Positions 1 through 9,302 of a stretch of 64,000 nucleotides of DNA are shown piece by piece (positions within the stretch are counted from its first letter, which is position 1; each line of letters begins with the position of its first letter). This stretch comes from Roseiflexus sp. (lineage in GTDB: Bacteria > Chloroflexota > Chloroflexia > Chloroflexales > Roseiflexaceae): assembly GCA_017743475.1 (NCBI GenBank), contig JAGHYV010000003.1:26704-90703 (forward strand). The letters run 5' to 3'. The position numbers were made by a program, and so were the translations under genes. The notes under the pieces are model-generated. The model saw only the letters and a program-made list of their open reading frames with translations, was not told the origin of the DNA and did not search any database.

Positions 1-513
1 ATTGACGGTAATGCCGAGAGGTCCGAATTCGCGCGCCAGGATGCGGGTCAACATTTCGACGGCGCTCTTGGAAGCAGCGTACAGCGCCTCTCCTTCCAGA
101 CGCAAGGGAACGGCGACTGTGCTCAGGTTGACGATCCGACCGAAGCGCCGCCGCTGCATTAATCGCGCCGCTTCACGACACACGAGGAAGACACCACGTA
201 CATTCGTGTTGAAGATTCGATCCACTGAGGCAAGTGGCGTGAGAAGAGAATGGTTCATTGCCGCGACGCCAGCATTGTTGATCACAATATCGAGCCGCCC
301 ATGACGCCGCCCGATAGCGGTCATCATCGCTTTGACCTGCGCCTCGTCGGCGACATCCGCCAGATGATGGGTGTACCCTTCCAGCGACCAGTCGGGCGGT
401 TCTCGACTGCATCCTTCGACCAGCGCGCCGTTGCGAACGAATCGTTCCGCCAGGAAGCGCCCAATGCCCTTCCGCGCGCCGGTGATCAGCACCACCTGTT
501 GTTCGGTTGTCAT
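1..513 (-). CDS. SDR-family oxidoreductase (FabG-like), partial at left edge
   Basis: NAD(P)-dependent short-chain dehydrogenase/reductase, cytoplasmic; 171 codons are present and the C-terminus lies outside the window. The N-terminus opens with strand-one residues and the cofactor motif TGARKGIG (residues 11-18), followed by the structural NNAG motif and the catalytic YAASK (Tyr-x3-Lys), all correctly spaced for the classical SDR family. Start is the ATG at 511-513. It lies 11 bp downstream of an acyl carrier protein gene on the same strand, so a role in reducing an acyl-ACP or polyketide-type intermediate is plausible, but the substrate cannot be read from the sequence. The FabG label is by resemblance only. 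Confidence 0.9.
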   Translation of the reverse strand, partial: MTTEQQVVLITGARKGIGRFLAERFVRNGALVEGCSREPPDWSLEGYTHHLADVADEAQVKAMMTAIGRRHGRLDIVINNAGVAAMNHSLLTPLASVDRIFNTNVRGVFLVCREAARLMQRRRFGRIVNLSTVAVPLRLEGEALYAASKSAVEMLTRILAREFGPLGITVN

Positions 514-524
514 CGCTCTCTTTC

Positions 525-848
525 TCAGGCATTGCGCTGTTCATCGATCAGCGTGCAGATATAGGTCGCCAGCGAACCAACGGTGAGGAAGGGGCTATGC
601 TTCTGCGACATTGCGCGTTCATTCGCCAGGGTAAGCGCACTGTCGAACATTTCTTCGATCTTCTGCTCCAGATCGACGATGAGCGTCACCAGACCAAGGG
701 AGTCCAGCGCAGCGCGACGCCCGATAAGGCAGGTGTCCTCACTCAGGTCGCCATTGGCGTCGATGCCGTTCTGCTCGTACAGGTCGCGCAAACTCGAGAT
801 GATCAACGCAACGATGGTATCGCGGTTCGCGGCGGGTAGGGTCGTCAT
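525..848 (-). CDS. acyl carrier protein
   Basis: A 107-residue acyl carrier protein. The phosphopantetheine attachment site is visible as ALDSLGLV, the Ser of DSLG being the expected modified residue, within a four-helix carrier domain. The protein is longer than FAS AcpP (about 80 aa), with extra residues on both sides of the core, which suits a specialised carrier and not the housekeeping AcpP. I chose the ATG at 846-848 because AGGAGG lies 7 bp upstream; an in-frame ATG two codons earlier would sit on top of the ribosome-binding site. The SDR reductase follows 11 bp downstream, so the pair probably belongs to a lipid or secondary-metabolite operon continuing past the left edge. Confidence 0.85.
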   Translation of the reverse strand: MTTLPAANRDTIVALIISSLRDLYEQNGIDANGDLSEDTCLIGRRAALDSLGLVTLIVDLEQKIEEMFDSALTLANERAMSQKHSPFLTVGSLATYICTLIDEQRNA

Positions 849-966
849 CGGCATTCCTCCTGCCTCAATCTGCAAGGTATGCGTCTGAATGTCCGGGCGA
901 AGCGCGAGTCGATTCGGTTCGTTGCGCAGGCGCCTCGCTAACGGATCTGCTCAGATGCTCGCGCAT

Positions 967-975
967 ATGGTAGCA
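967..975 (-). promoter_or_regulatory. possible extended -10 upstream of ACP gene
   Basis: On the minus strand this reads TGCTACCAT, an extended -10 (TGn plus hexamer), about 120 bp upstream of the ACP start. No convincing -35 is seen. The same TGCTACCAT arrangement occurs before the response regulator gene at 44.75 kb. Confidence 0.3.
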
Positions 976-1061
976 GAACGTTGTGACATGCGAGTAAACT
1001 GCTCAGGGCAGGAGGTGACATTTTTGCAAGTTTCCGTGTGTGTTGCAAATGACATTGATCT

Positions 1062-2171
1062 TCACGGTCTGGTGATGAGCGGCAGGAAGAGACGTACCGG
1101 CGTGAACGTCGATCCGCTGCTGGTTGTAGCGGTTGGTGAAGCAGTGCGTGTTGGGGTGGATGGTGGTGGAGATGGAAGAGGATTGCTGCCAGGTGAGGAA
1201 GTAGCAGTCGCTGATGCAGGAGGCGATGTCGCAGTCGCGGAAGGGGCGCTGGCGCTCGATGTGGGAGTGAATGTGCGCGTTGGCGTTGGCGTCGCAAGAG
1301 GCGATCCGCCAAACGGTGTGTCGGTCGCATACATCGGACCGGCGGGCGAGCCACCGAAGCGACGCTCGCCAGGACTGCCGCCCGCCGCATCGATGATGAT
1401 TGTGCCGCTCCCTTCATCGAACCGATACAGCGCCACCGTCGAACCATCCACTGCGTGTGGCGCCGCAGGACGGGCGAAGGCGCCAGTGTAGCGCACCACA
1501 TTCGAGATGCGAATGTCGTCGAGCAGACCGCTGTACGACGGGTAGTCCGGTCCAGCGTCGTGCTTCTCCGCGCCGAAGACCAGAAAGGGGTCGCTGTTCG
1601 GGTAGGCGGTACTGCGTCCGTTGCGATAACTGATGTCGCCGGTCGGACCGGCGCCGCTGGCGTCGAGTTGCCCATCGACGAAGATCTGCATCTGCCCGTT
1701 GCTGGCGTCGCGCGTGACGGCGATGTGCCGCCATTGTCCGTTCGCCACATTCGTGCTGCCGTAGATCGTGCGCCCGGACGACCCCTGCGCGACGCCGAAG
1801 CAGATGCGCCCGGACGCCAGCGCAATACCGTAATCGCCGTGGTCGCCGCCGCCGTACACATCACGGTCGATGATCGTGCGCCCGGTGATCCAGCCGTCGC
1901 CGGAGGCGCCCGGCGTGCAGGTTCCGCCGCTTGCGGTCGTCTTCATCCAGAACTCGATGGTGAAATCGCCGCCGACATCGGCGGGGGTGGGAGGGTCGAT
2001 CCGCACCTTGACCCGGTCGATATCGCCCGTGCCGTTGCCGTAGAACTGGAGCGCATAGCCGCCCGACGGCTGCGCCTGCGCCTGGCGCAACCAGGAGTCG
2101 GCGAGCAGCGCCAGAAGCCAGCCAGACGCAACGAAAAGAACAAGCGCAATTGAGCGCATTTGATACTCCAT
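1062..2171 (-). CDS. secreted LamG-domain protein (copy 1)
   Basis: Secreted surface protein of 369 aa. Residues 1-34 form a signal peptide ending near AQAQ. Residues about 38-235 form a LamG/concanavalin-like jelly roll (recognisable elements: FTIEFWMK, WRHIAVTRD, IFVDGQLD, LDDIRISN, ALYRFDEGSG). A Thr/Pro/Ser-rich stalk of about 75 residues follows, then the terminal FLPLITRP. LamG domains usually bind glycans or protein ligands; the ligand here is unknown. The start codon overlaps the stop of the upstream paralogue (TAATG), so translation is probably coupled; an internal ATG at 2157-2159 is an alternative start. The domain-encoding DNA is virtually identical to copy 2, but the leader and the C-terminal stalk are different. 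Confidence 0.85.
   Translation of the reverse strand: MEYQMRSIALVLFVASGWLLALLADSWLRQAQAQPSGGYALQFYGNGTGDIDRVKVRIDPPTPADVGGDFTIEFWMKTTASGGTCTPGASGDGWITGRTIIDRDVYGGGDHGDYGIALASGRICFGVAQGSSGRTIYGSTNVANGQWRHIAVTRDASNGQMQIFVDGQLDASGAGPTGDISYRNGRSTAYPNSDPFLVFGAEKHDAGPDYPSYSGLLDDIRISNVVRYTGAFARPAAPHAVDGSTVALYRFDEGSGTIIIDAAGGSPGERRFGGSPAGPMYATDTPFGGSPLATPTPTRTFTPTSSASAPSATATSPPASATATSSPGSNPLPSPPPSTPTRTASPTATTSSGSTFTPVRLFLPLITRP
1335..2045. repeat. long direct repeat, copy A (LamG core)
   Basis: About 711 bp matches 2249-2959 at a constant offset of 914 bp, with no difference found by eye. The flanks diverge at both ends (first mismatches at 1334 and 2046). It encodes the LamG core of two adjacent genes, so this is a very recent duplication or an ongoing gene-conversion tract. 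Confidence 0.9.
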
Positions 2172-3109
2172 TATCGCACCACCAGTGGCAAATAGGCGCG
2201 TGGCTTAAGGTTCGGCGACAGAACAAACGGCGTATCGGTCACATACACCGGACCGGCGGGCGAGCCACCGAAGCGACGCTCGCCAGGACTGCCGCCCGCC
2301 GCATCGATGATGATTGTGCCGCTCCCTTCATCGAACCGATACAGCGCCACCGTCGAACCATCCACTGCGTGTGGCGCCGCAGGACGGGCGAAGGCGCCAG
2401 TGTAGCGCACCACATTCGAGATGCGAATGTCGTCGAGCAGACCGCTGTACGACGGGTAGTCCGGTCCAGCGTCGTGCTTCTCCGCGCCGAAGACCAGAAA
2501 GGGGTCGCTGTTCGGGTAGGCGGTACTGCGTCCGTTGCGATAACTGATGTCGCCGGTCGGACCGGCGCCGCTGGCGTCGAGTTGCCCATCGACGAAGATC
2601 TGCATCTGCCCGTTGCTGGCGTCGCGCGTGACGGCGATGTGCCGCCATTGTCCGTTCGCCACATTCGTGCTGCCGTAGATCGTGCGCCCGGACGACCCCT
2701 GCGCGACGCCGAAGCAGATGCGCCCGGACGCCAGCGCAATACCGTAATCGCCGTGGTCGCCGCCGCCGTACACATCACGGTCGATGATCGTGCGCCCGGT
2801 GATCCAGCCGTCGCCGGAGGCGCCCGGCGTGCAGGTTCCGCCGCTTGCGGTCGTCTTCATCCAGAACTCGATGGTGAAATCGCCGCCGACATCGGCGGGG
2901 GTGGGAGGGTCGATCCGCACCTTGACCCGGTCGATATCGCCCGTGCCGTTGCCGTAGAATCGTAGCGCGTAGCCTGTGCTTGCCGGTTCTGCGCCGGGAT
3001 GCATTAGTCGATCCGGTGGCGTTGCAGGTGCGACTGGCGTCAGGACGAGAAACGCGACTCCTGAGAGCGCTGCCAGGATGCGGACGAACCAGAGACGATA
3101 GTTGCGCAT
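2171..3109 (-). CDS. secreted LamG-domain protein (copy 2)
   Basis: A 312-residue paralogue of the next gene. The start at 3107-3109 gives a clean signal peptide (MRNYRLWFV, then a hydrophobic stretch to about residue 28) with AAGGT upstream; an in-frame extension to 3226 is possible but would bury the signal peptide. The LamG domain is identical in sequence to copy 1 from GNGTGDIDRV to GGSPAGP. The stalk is absent: about 20 residues after the domain the protein ends in YLPLVVR. The stop TAA overlaps the start of copy 1. Probably exported and attached to or released from the cell surface; ligand unknown. Confidence 0.85.
   Translation of the reverse strand: MRNYRLWFVRILAALSGVAFLVLTPVAPATPPDRLMHPGAEPASTGYALRFYGNGTGDIDRVKVRIDPPTPADVGGDFTIEFWMKTTASGGTCTPGASGDGWITGRTIIDRDVYGGGDHGDYGIALASGRICFGVAQGSSGRTIYGSTNVANGQWRHIAVTRDASNGQMQIFVDGQLDASGAGPTGDISYRNGRSTAYPNSDPFLVFGAEKHDAGPDYPSYSGLLDDIRISNVVRYTGAFARPAAPHAVDGSTVALYRFDEGSGTIIIDAAGGSPGERRFGGSPAGPVYVTDTPFVLSPNLKPRAYLPLVVR
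2249..2959. repeat. long direct repeat, copy B (LamG core)
   Basis: Partner of 1335-2045, same orientation, offset 914 bp. See that entry. Confidence 0.9.
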
Positions 3110-3292
3110 CTCAATACCTTGCGTTTCAACGATGACTTCACCGCAAAAATGCACCGCTGCAATGACATACCCTTTTTGCAGTGGACTCAATGAATACAAC
3201 ATACACAATAATCCCATGAACAGCATAGCCTGACCGTCTTACCATCCGATAACATCTCCGGCGCTCTGGATGAATTTTGAATCAGAGCCGTA

Positions 3293-4483
3293 TCACGTTC
3301 GACGCATGAGCGCCACCCCGACGCCAGCCAGCGCCAGCCCGATCACTGCAATAATGAGCAGCCAGTACTGCGGATTGGGAGGTGCAGACGAAGCAGCGCC
3401 AGGCGTCGGCGAGGGTGCAACCATTCCAGCGGTCGGTAGTGTTGGAGAGGGAAGGGATGTGGGCTTTGGGAGAGACGCTGCGCTCGTCGGTTGCGTCGGT
3501 GGAACGGGTATGTCTGTGGATAGCGGAACGTTCGTGACGACAGCGATCATCGTGGTGGGCGATGGTTGAGGCGTTGGTGAAGGTAGTGATGCACTCAAAT
3601 CCATCCAGGGCGTATCTTCTGACCAGGCGGGACCAGCAGGTGATCCGCCTATGCGCAGTGTGCCATCACTGGGACCACCTGGCGCGCCCGATGAGTCGCG
3701 GACTGTGGTGCCAGCGCCTTCGTTGAAGTGATAGAGCGCAACAGTGTCGGCATCGGGCGTGAAGGGAGCGGTTGGCGGGGTGAACGCGCCATGGTAGCGG
3801 ATGATACGCGAAATGCGAACGTCATCGAGCCATCCGCGAAACGACGGATATTCGGGACCGGCGTCATGTTTTTCAGCGCCGATCACGAGGAAGGGGTCGG
3901 CGGGGTACTGTGTCGCACGCCCGTCGCGGTAACTGACGTCGCCAGTCGGTCCTTCCCCACGGGCATCGAGGCGCCCATCGATGAAGATTGCCAGGCTGCC
4001 ATCGGAGGCGGAACGTGTCACTGCAATATGATGCCAGCGACCGTCGGTTATGTTCGTTTGACCACAGAGGGTTGTTCCTTCTGATCCGTTATTGATGCCA
4101 AACACAATGCGCCCATCTGCGAGCGAGATACCGTAGTCGCCGTAGTCGCCAGCAAAGTAGACATCGCGGTCGATGACGACGTTACCGTAGATCCAGTTAT
4201 CTTCGCCGGGGAAGCAGGCTGGTGCCGCATTATCGCCGGGAAGCGCCTTGAGCCAGAATTCGATGGTGAAATCGCCGCCAACGTCGACCGGACGCGGCGG
4301 CGCATCGAGCGGGATCATCACGCGGTCAACGCCATCGCGTCCTGTGCCATAGAAGCGGAGCGAGAAGTCGCCCTGCGCCCGGATAGATTCTGGCAGAACG
4401 GTCAGCAGCAGCGCTAGCGCCACGAGCGCACGTCCTGCGCGCTGGAAGCGTTCGTTGAACGGGAATGTGGGAAAGAGACCCAT
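3293..4483 (-). CDS. LamG-domain protein with C-terminal membrane anchor (copy 3)
   Basis: Third LamG paralogue, 396 aa, clearly older: the same domain elements are present (FTIEFWLK, WHHIAVTRS, IFIDGRLD, LDDVRISR, ALYHFNEGAG) but with many substitutions. Signal peptide residues 1-37 (ending near IRAQ), LamG domain about 40-260, a Pro/Thr/Ser-rich linker about 290-365, then a hydrophobic helix (WLLIIAVIGLALAGVGVAL) followed by MRRT. It is therefore probably anchored by a C-terminal transmembrane segment, unlike copies 1 and 2, which end in an LPL motif. The start lies 5 bp after the stop of the LLM oxidoreductase, so it is the last gene of the S41-hisB-LLM operon. Confidence 0.85.
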   Translation of the reverse strand: MGLFPTFPFNERFQRAGRALVALALLLTVLPESIRAQGDFSLRFYGTGRDGVDRVMIPLDAPPRPVDVGGDFTIEFWLKALPGDNAAPACFPGEDNWIYGNVVIDRDVYFAGDYGDYGISLADGRIVFGINNGSEGTTLCGQTNITDGRWHHIAVTRSASDGSLAIFIDGRLDARGEGPTGDVSYRDGRATQYPADPFLVIGAEKHDAGPEYPSFRGWLDDVRISRIIRYHGAFTPPTAPFTPDADTVALYHFNEGAGTTVRDSSGAPGGPSDGTLRIGGSPAGPAWSEDTPWMDLSASLPSPTPQPSPTTMIAVVTNVPLSTDIPVPPTQPTSAASLPKPTSLPSPTLPTAGMVAPSPTPGAASSAPPNPQYWLLIIAVIGLALAGVGVALMRRT

Positions 4484-4488
4484 TCCTG

Positions 4489-5514
4489 CTATTCGCCGCT
4501 CACGTCGCGCACCGCCTGTCGCCAGGCATCATCGAGCGGACCGGGGGTATACGGCAGATAACTGCTCACCCGATCAAGCACTCCTGCATAACGTTCGCGC
4601 AGCGCCTTACCGATCCGGTCGAGCGGCGCAGTTATCGCGAACACGTCCAGCATTTCATCGGTGATCAGCTCTCCCATTTCAGACCAGCGTCGCGCAGCTG
4701 CAAGCCGTGAAAGATGTTCACCGACATCTTCCCATCCATGGCATGCCAGGACAACGCGGTAGGTTGGCGTCGAGGCATAGAAGGCAATCTGCTCACGCAC
4801 GAACGCGCGCACACTCTGGATAACTGCTTCATTGGGACCAGTAATGAGGAACACACTGCTTGTCAGGCTGACCTGCGCCGGATCCCGTCCGGCTTTTGCT
4901 GCACCGGCTGCAACCTGGGGACGCACAATGTCGTTGATATATTTCACGCTATGAAACGGATGCACGTGGAAGCCGTCGCACAATTCGCCTGCCAGACGCG
5001 CTAGTCCTTCATTAACCCCGGCAATGTAGATCGGAATATGCGGATGGGTGATCGGACCAGGGTTGAAGAACGGTGACATGAGGGTATGGTTATAGAACTG
5101 CCCGCGATAATCAAGTTTGCCGCCAGTTTGAAACGCCTGCCAGATCGCGCGCAACGCCTGGATGTAGTCGCGCAACTTTGGCACGGGCGGATCCCATGGC
5201 ATCCCGAAGCGCCGCTCAATATGTGCCTTCACCTGCGTCCCCAATCCCAGAATGAAACGACCGCCTGAGAACGCCTGCAGATCCCAGGCGACCTGCGCCG
5301 TGACCATCGGACTGCGTGCAAACGCAATTGCCACGGCGGTGCCGAGCTGGATTTCGGCGGTATGGTCGGCTGCCAGCGTCAGCGGAAGGAATGGATTATG
5401 TTGCGTTTCTGGCGTCCAGAGTCCGGCGAATCCAACCGCTTCAGCAGCGCGCGCGATTCTGCCTGCTTCGTTGAGCCGGCGTGCATCGACAACCAGCATG
5501 GCATCGAGTTTCAT
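4489..5514 (-). CDS. LLM-class F420-dependent oxidoreductase
   Basis: 341-residue TIM-barrel enzyme of the bacterial luciferase-like (LLM) superfamily, of the kind that normally uses coenzyme F420. Family features: N-terminal [10 protein letters not shown] strand, [18 protein letters not shown] region, [32 protein letters not shown] and the late IYIAGVN strand. The chemistry (hydride transfer to or from an unknown substrate) is inferred from the family. The start ATG overlaps the hisB stop (ATGA), so it is translationally coupled to hisB, but a role in histidine synthesis is not implied by the sequence. Confidence 0.88.
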   Translation of the reverse strand: MKLDAMLVVDARRLNEAGRIARAAEAVGFAGLWTPETQHNPFLPLTLAADHTAEIQLGTAVAIAFARSPMVTAQVAWDLQAFSGGRFILGLGTQVKAHIERRFGMPWDPPVPKLRDYIQALRAIWQAFQTGGKLDYRGQFYNHTLMSPFFNPGPITHPHIPIYIAGVNEGLARLAGELCDGFHVHPFHSVKYINDIVRPQVAAGAAKAGRDPAQVSLTSSVFLITGPNEAVIQSVRAFVREQIAFYASTPTYRVVLACHGWEDVGEHLSRLAAARRWSEMGELITDEMLDVFAITAPLDRIGKALRERYAGVLDRVSSYLPYTPGPLDDAWRQAVRDVSGE

Positions 5515-6110
5515 AGAACCCCTTTCGTGCTGGGAATGGCGCCGCCCAGACGCTCATCGATGCGTGTTGCCGTATCGAGCGCGCGCCCCAATGCCTTGAA
5601 CAACGCTTCAACCTTGTGATGATCGTTGCGACCGTACAGAACACGCGCATGCAGGTTCATTCGCCCATGCATTGCAATGCTCTCGAAGAGATGCGCAACC
5701 AGGTCGGTGCCGAGTTGTCCGACACGTGGCGTCACAAAGTCGGCATCGACCACACAGTATGGTCGCCCGCTCAGGTCAACGGCGACAAACCCCAGCGCTT
5801 CGTCCATTGGCACATATGCATGTGCCGTGCGCACAAGACCGCGACGCTCACCAAGCGCCTGGTCGAACGCCTGACCCAGGCAGATGCAGACATCTTCAGC
5901 CGTATGATGTTCATCGACGTGCAGATCACCGGTAGCGCGCACCTTCAGGTCGAACAGACCATGGCGCGCAAACAGGTGCAGCATATGGTCGAGGAACCCG
6001 ATGCCGGTCGCAATATCGACCATTCCCGAACCGTCGATATTCAAGGTCAGTTCGATGCTGGTCTCGCCGGTTCGGCGTTCAATGCTGGCAGTTCGCGTGG
6101 ATGCAGGCAC
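5511..6110 (-). CDS. hisB: imidazoleglycerol-phosphate dehydratase
   Basis: Dehydrates imidazole glycerol phosphate to imidazole acetol phosphate in histidine biosynthesis, cytoplasmic. 199 aa, the usual length for the monofunctional enzyme. The two metal-binding histidine clusters are visible: DEHHTAEDV (about residue 66) and [11 protein letters not shown] (about residue 170), plus [11 protein letters not shown] near residue 42. The start is a GTG at 6108-6110, one base overlapping the stop of the S41 peptidase gene (TAGTG). No other his genes are in the window, so the pathway is dispersed. Confidence 0.95.
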   Translation of the reverse strand: MPASTRTASIERRTGETSIELTLNIDGSGMVDIATGIGFLDHMLHLFARHGLFDLKVRATGDLHVDEHHTAEDVCICLGQAFDQALGERRGLVRTAHAYVPMDEALGFVAVDLSGRPYCVVDADFVTPRVGQLGTDLVAHLFESIAMHGRMNLHARVLYGRNDHHKVEALFKALGRALDTATRIDERLGGAIPSTKGVL

Positions 6111-7477
6111 TACTTTGGTCCTCCGCCGAGCAAGCGCAATGCTTCGAGAAGTTGAGGGTCATCATCTTCGCTGTAGCGTGTCCAATCGACGTCGAGCAGC
6201 ACATCAGGAACAACGCCGCGTCCTTCCAGGTTCGAGCCATTGCGCAAGCGAAACCCTTCCTGCGCCAGCCAGAGACGTGAGCCGTCACGCAGCGCATGAG
6301 CGTAAATGGTTTCAGTATTGCCTGCCGAATGCGTACCGACGACGATCGCCTTCGCTTCGGATTGCAGCACTGCCGCCATAACTTCGGCGTATGAAGCGGT
6401 ATCCTCATCGACTAACACCACCAGACCGGCGCTAAGGTTGCGCAGATCCGGTCCGGCGGGCGGATTGATCACTAGCGGACGCACATAGTCACGCCCGAAG
6501 AAGACGCCGACCTGACCACGCACAAAGTGACTCAGCACTGCCGACAACACATCACCCCATCCCCCGCGGTTCGAGCGCAGGTCGAGGATCAGACCACGCA
6601 GCGGTCCGCCCGCCACCAGATCGGTCAGCGCGCCGCTCACCTGTTCACCCATATCGTGCACCCAGAGGGTTGGCACCGACACATAACCAATATCACCGGG
6701 GAAACGGCGATAGTAGGGAAGAATGCTGGATCGCACCTCCTGACGGGTCAGCAGCACATCGCGCAATTTCGATCCGGGGCGTGCAATGGTCAGGCGCACC
6801 GAGGTCCCGACAGCACCCTGGAGATCACCGTCGGACGCCGTGTAGGGTCGTCCATTCACTGCGATGATCCGGTCACGCGGGCGAATATCGGCGCGCGCTG
6901 CGGGGCTTTCTGGGAAAACCTGCTGGACGAAGCCGCCATCCGGCTTTGGATGAACAATCACGCCGATTCCAACCTGTATCTCGAGCCCACTGGCTGTTGC
7001 ATCTTCGGCTTCAGCAGCAGCTGGCGGTACAAAGCGCGAGTGATTATCGTTCAGTTGGGCGACCAGATCGATCATTACTGCGTAGAACTCATCACGTGAT
7101 TGCGCCTGCACAACGCGCGTACGGTACTTCGGGTACAACCCTTCCCAGTCGACACCGCCAAAATCGGCATAAAGGTACTTTTCGTCCACAATGCGCCAGA
7201 CCTCATCGAAAATCTGGAGACGCTCGTCGAGGGAGAGAAGATCCGATGTTGGCGTCACGGTTGGCAGTGACGACGTTGGTGTCGGAATGGGCGATGGGAT
7301 TGGGATTGTCGTTGCAGGAGGAGCAGTTGGAGCGTTCGTCAGCGTGATCTCCGCTTCCCGTGAAGGAGTTGCCGGAAATGGAGCGGTTACTGCTGGCGCT
7401 GGCGCCATGCCACATCCCGTCAGCGTTGCCACGCCGATAAGCGCGCCTAATCGTATCAGATTCTTCCTGAGAGCCAT
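6110..7477 (-). CDS. S41-family peptidase lipoprotein with PDZ domain
   Basis: Exported lipoprotein of 455 aa. The signal peptide ends in lipobox LTGC (Cys22), followed by a Pro/Thr-rich linker to about residue 75. Then come a helical N-terminal domain ([13 protein letters not shown]), a PDZ-like domain (about 170-240, [21 protein letters not shown]) and the S41 catalytic core ([31 protein letters not shown]). The Ser in TASYAEV aligns with the nucleophile of C-terminal processing peptidases. The residue 25 positions later, normally the base Lys (TFGKG), is Asn here (HSAGNTE), so the usual Ser-Lys dyad seems absent. First gene of the operon with hisB, the LLM oxidoreductase and LamG copy 3. 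Confidence 0.85.
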   Translation of the reverse strand: MALRKNLIRLGALIGVATLTGCGMAPAPAVTAPFPATPSREAEITLTNAPTAPPATTIPIPSPIPTPTSSLPTVTPTSDLLSLDERLQIFDEVWRIVDEKYLYADFGGVDWEGLYPKYRTRVVQAQSRDEFYAVMIDLVAQLNDNHSRFVPPAAAEAEDATASGLEIQVGIGVIVHPKPDGGFVQQVFPESPAARADIRPRDRIIAVNGRPYTASDGDLQGAVGTSVRLTIARPGSKLRDVLLTRQEVRSSILPYYRRFPGDIGYVSVPTLWVHDMGEQVSGALTDLVAGGPLRGLILDLRSNRGGWGDVLSAVLSHFVRGQVGVFFGRDYVRPLVINPPAGPDLRNLSAGLVVLVDEDTASYAEVMAAVLQSEAKAIVVGTHSAGNTETIYAHALRDGSRLWLAQEGFRLRNGSNLEGRGVVPDVLLDVDWTRYSEDDDPQLLEALRLLGGGPK

Positions 7478-7545
7478 TCGCGCAACCGCTGCACAGAAGT
7501 TGATTGTTAGAGTCTGCGCATATTCTAAAAAACCGGGCGCATGCG

Positions 7546-9300
7546 TTACTGAATCGCCTCGAACGCAGCTCGCAGCACCTGACCTGCCACCTGGGCGCCA
7601 ATGCGGGCGCCTTCACCACCATTTTCGATCATAACAGCGACCGCAAAACGCGGTTGTTCGACCGGCGCAATGGCAATGAACCAGGCATGTGCACACAACC
7701 GTTCAGGATTGTCGCGGGTCGGGCACGGGTATTCAGCCGTCCCGGATTTGCCGCCCACTTTGACGCCAGGAACTGCGTCAGCTGCTTTTCCGAAGCCATA
7801 AGCGACGCCTGCCCGCATATTCGCGCGCATACGCGCAGCAACGTTCACGGGCATGACCCGCCGGATTGGGCGCGGACCGTTGCGCACCACTGTTGTACCA
7901 TCAGGGCGCACAATCTCCGCAACCAGAAACGGTCTCATCATCATACCATCATTTGCGATCGTTGCCGCAACCATAGCCATCTGCAACGGCGTGACCTGCA
8001 ATTCGCCCTGCCCAAAGCCAGTTGCGGCGATTGCCGCACGGCTGTTGAGGAAGCCGGGGTTCACATAGATCAGACTCGGCAGGGTTGGCAGGTCAGTAAA
8101 ACCGTCATAAGATGCAGGCGCCTCCTGCGGGCGATAGATATCGAATCGGCGCGCCGTCTCGATCAGCAGATCAGGACCGAGCCGCATAGCGTATTCAGCG
8201 AAAGCGGTATTGCAGGAAAACGCATAGACCCGTTCCAGGTTCGGTTCAGCAGGGAACGGCGTCGAACGAATGATCCCTTCCAGTCCTGTGCGCACGGCAT
8301 TGACGACCGGCGGTGCGCCAGGTTCGGTCGGGCGCTCATCGGGGCAGTCAATGGCATCGGGGCGACCCTGTTCGGAGTGCAGCAGTGTTGCGACTGCCGT
8401 AACCGTTTTGAACGTTGATCCGGGTGCATAGCGACCCTGGGTTGGGCGATTGAGCAACGGTTGCCCCGATCCCTCTGCGTTGATCGCGCGCCAGTATTCG
8501 TCAATACGCCGGTTCTCCGCTTGACGATCTGGCGCAGCGGGATTGAATGCCAGCCCGCGTGGATCGAAGCCGGGGCGAGAGACCATTGCTAGCACCGCGC
8601 CAGTTCGCACGTCGATCACTACGACTGATCCGCTCCGTTCTCCGAGGACTGCATGTGAGGCAGCCTGCAAACGCGCATCGATCGTCAGGCGCACTGTATC
8701 GCCGAAGCGTGGGCGATTGAGCAGCGCATCCTGAAGGCGCCGCCATGAATCGCGATCCCCGGAAAGATAGTCGTTGCAGGTTGCTTCAATGCCCGATGCG
8801 CCGAAACGACTGCTGAAGAAGCCAACGATATTGCTGAACACTGTCGGATCGTATGTTTCAGCAAGCGGATAACGGCGCACGGCATAATCGCCTTCAACCA
8901 CCTCTGTCGTAGCGATTGGTGTTCCATTGCGATCAAGGATCGGACCACGCCTAACTTTCAGTGCCGCAATGACCTTGCGCACATTACTGGTCGGTTGGCC
9001 AGTCTGTTGATCGATGAACACCGAGCTGGCGATCGCGTCGGCATGAACGAACTGCTGCCGGAGCAACTGGAGCGCCAGACCTGCAAAGCCGATTGTTATC
9101 GCCAGCGCCAGGTGCTGGATATTCCGCGCAACTCCGGGCGGAATCGGCTGCAACCAGAGACGCGCTGCGACATACATCAGTGGCAGCGCGATCCAGAGCG
9201 ATGCTATCCAGCGACTATCGTTTTCGATCGGTTGCGACAGTCCATAGATCAGCAGCGCTGCGGCAGCGCCCAGGCTCACAAAGCGAATAATGGAACGCAC
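7546..9300 (-). CDS. penicillin-binding protein 2 / FtsI-type D,D-transpeptidase
   Basis: Class B penicillin-binding protein that cross-links peptidoglycan at the outer face of the membrane; about 584 aa. It has an N-terminal run of about three hydrophobic helices (residues 1-82), more than the single anchor of typical FtsI/PBP2. A short dimerisation-type segment (RGPILDRNGTPIA) follows, then the transpeptidase domain with STFK (about 295), SCN (about 362) and KSG (about 518), i.e. all three catalytic motifs. Start is uncertain: TTG at 9304-9306 overlaps the stop of the upstream histidine-kinase-like gene, GTG at 9298-9300 is chosen; neither has a clear ribosome-binding site, which suits translational coupling. 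Elongation or division role cannot be told from sequence. Confidence 0.9.
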   Translation of the reverse strand: MRSIIRFVSLGAAAALLIYGLSQPIENDSRWIASLWIALPLMYVAARLWLQPIPPGVARNIQHLALAITIGFAGLALQLLRQQFVHADAIASSVFIDQQTGQPTSNVRKVIAALKVRRGPILDRNGTPIATTEVVEGDYAVRRYPLAETYDPTVFSNIVGFFSSRFGASGIEATCNDYLSGDRDSWRRLQDALLNRPRFGDTVRLTIDARLQAASHAVLGERSGSVVVIDVRTGAVLAMVSRPGFDPRGLAFNPAAPDRQAENRRIDEYWRAINAEGSGQPLLNRPTQGRYAPGSTFKTVTAVATLLHSEQGRPDAIDCPDERPTEPGAPPVVNAVRTGLEGIIRSTPFPAEPNLERVYAFSCNTAFAEYAMRLGPDLLIETARRFDIYRPQEAPASYDGFTDLPTLPSLIYVNPGFLNSRAAIAATGFGQGELQVTPLQMAMVAATIANDGMMMRPFLVAEIVRPDGTTVVRNGPRPIRRVMPVNVAARMRANMRAGVAYGFGKAADAVPGVKVGGKSGTAEYPCPTRDNPERLCAHAWFIAIAPVEQPRFAVAVMIENGGEGARIGAQVAGQVLRAAFEAIQ

Positions 9301-9302
9301 AG

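Noticed and set aside
938..1864. Long minus-strand frame across LamG copy 1
   Set aside because: Shadow of the LamG gene: Arg/Ser/Thr-rich, no family, and the same peptide appears in the duplicated tract.
1455..2965. Plus-strand frames (232 and 271 aa) opposite the LamG genes
   Set aside because: Antisense to well-supported coding sequence; repeated because the underlying DNA is duplicated.
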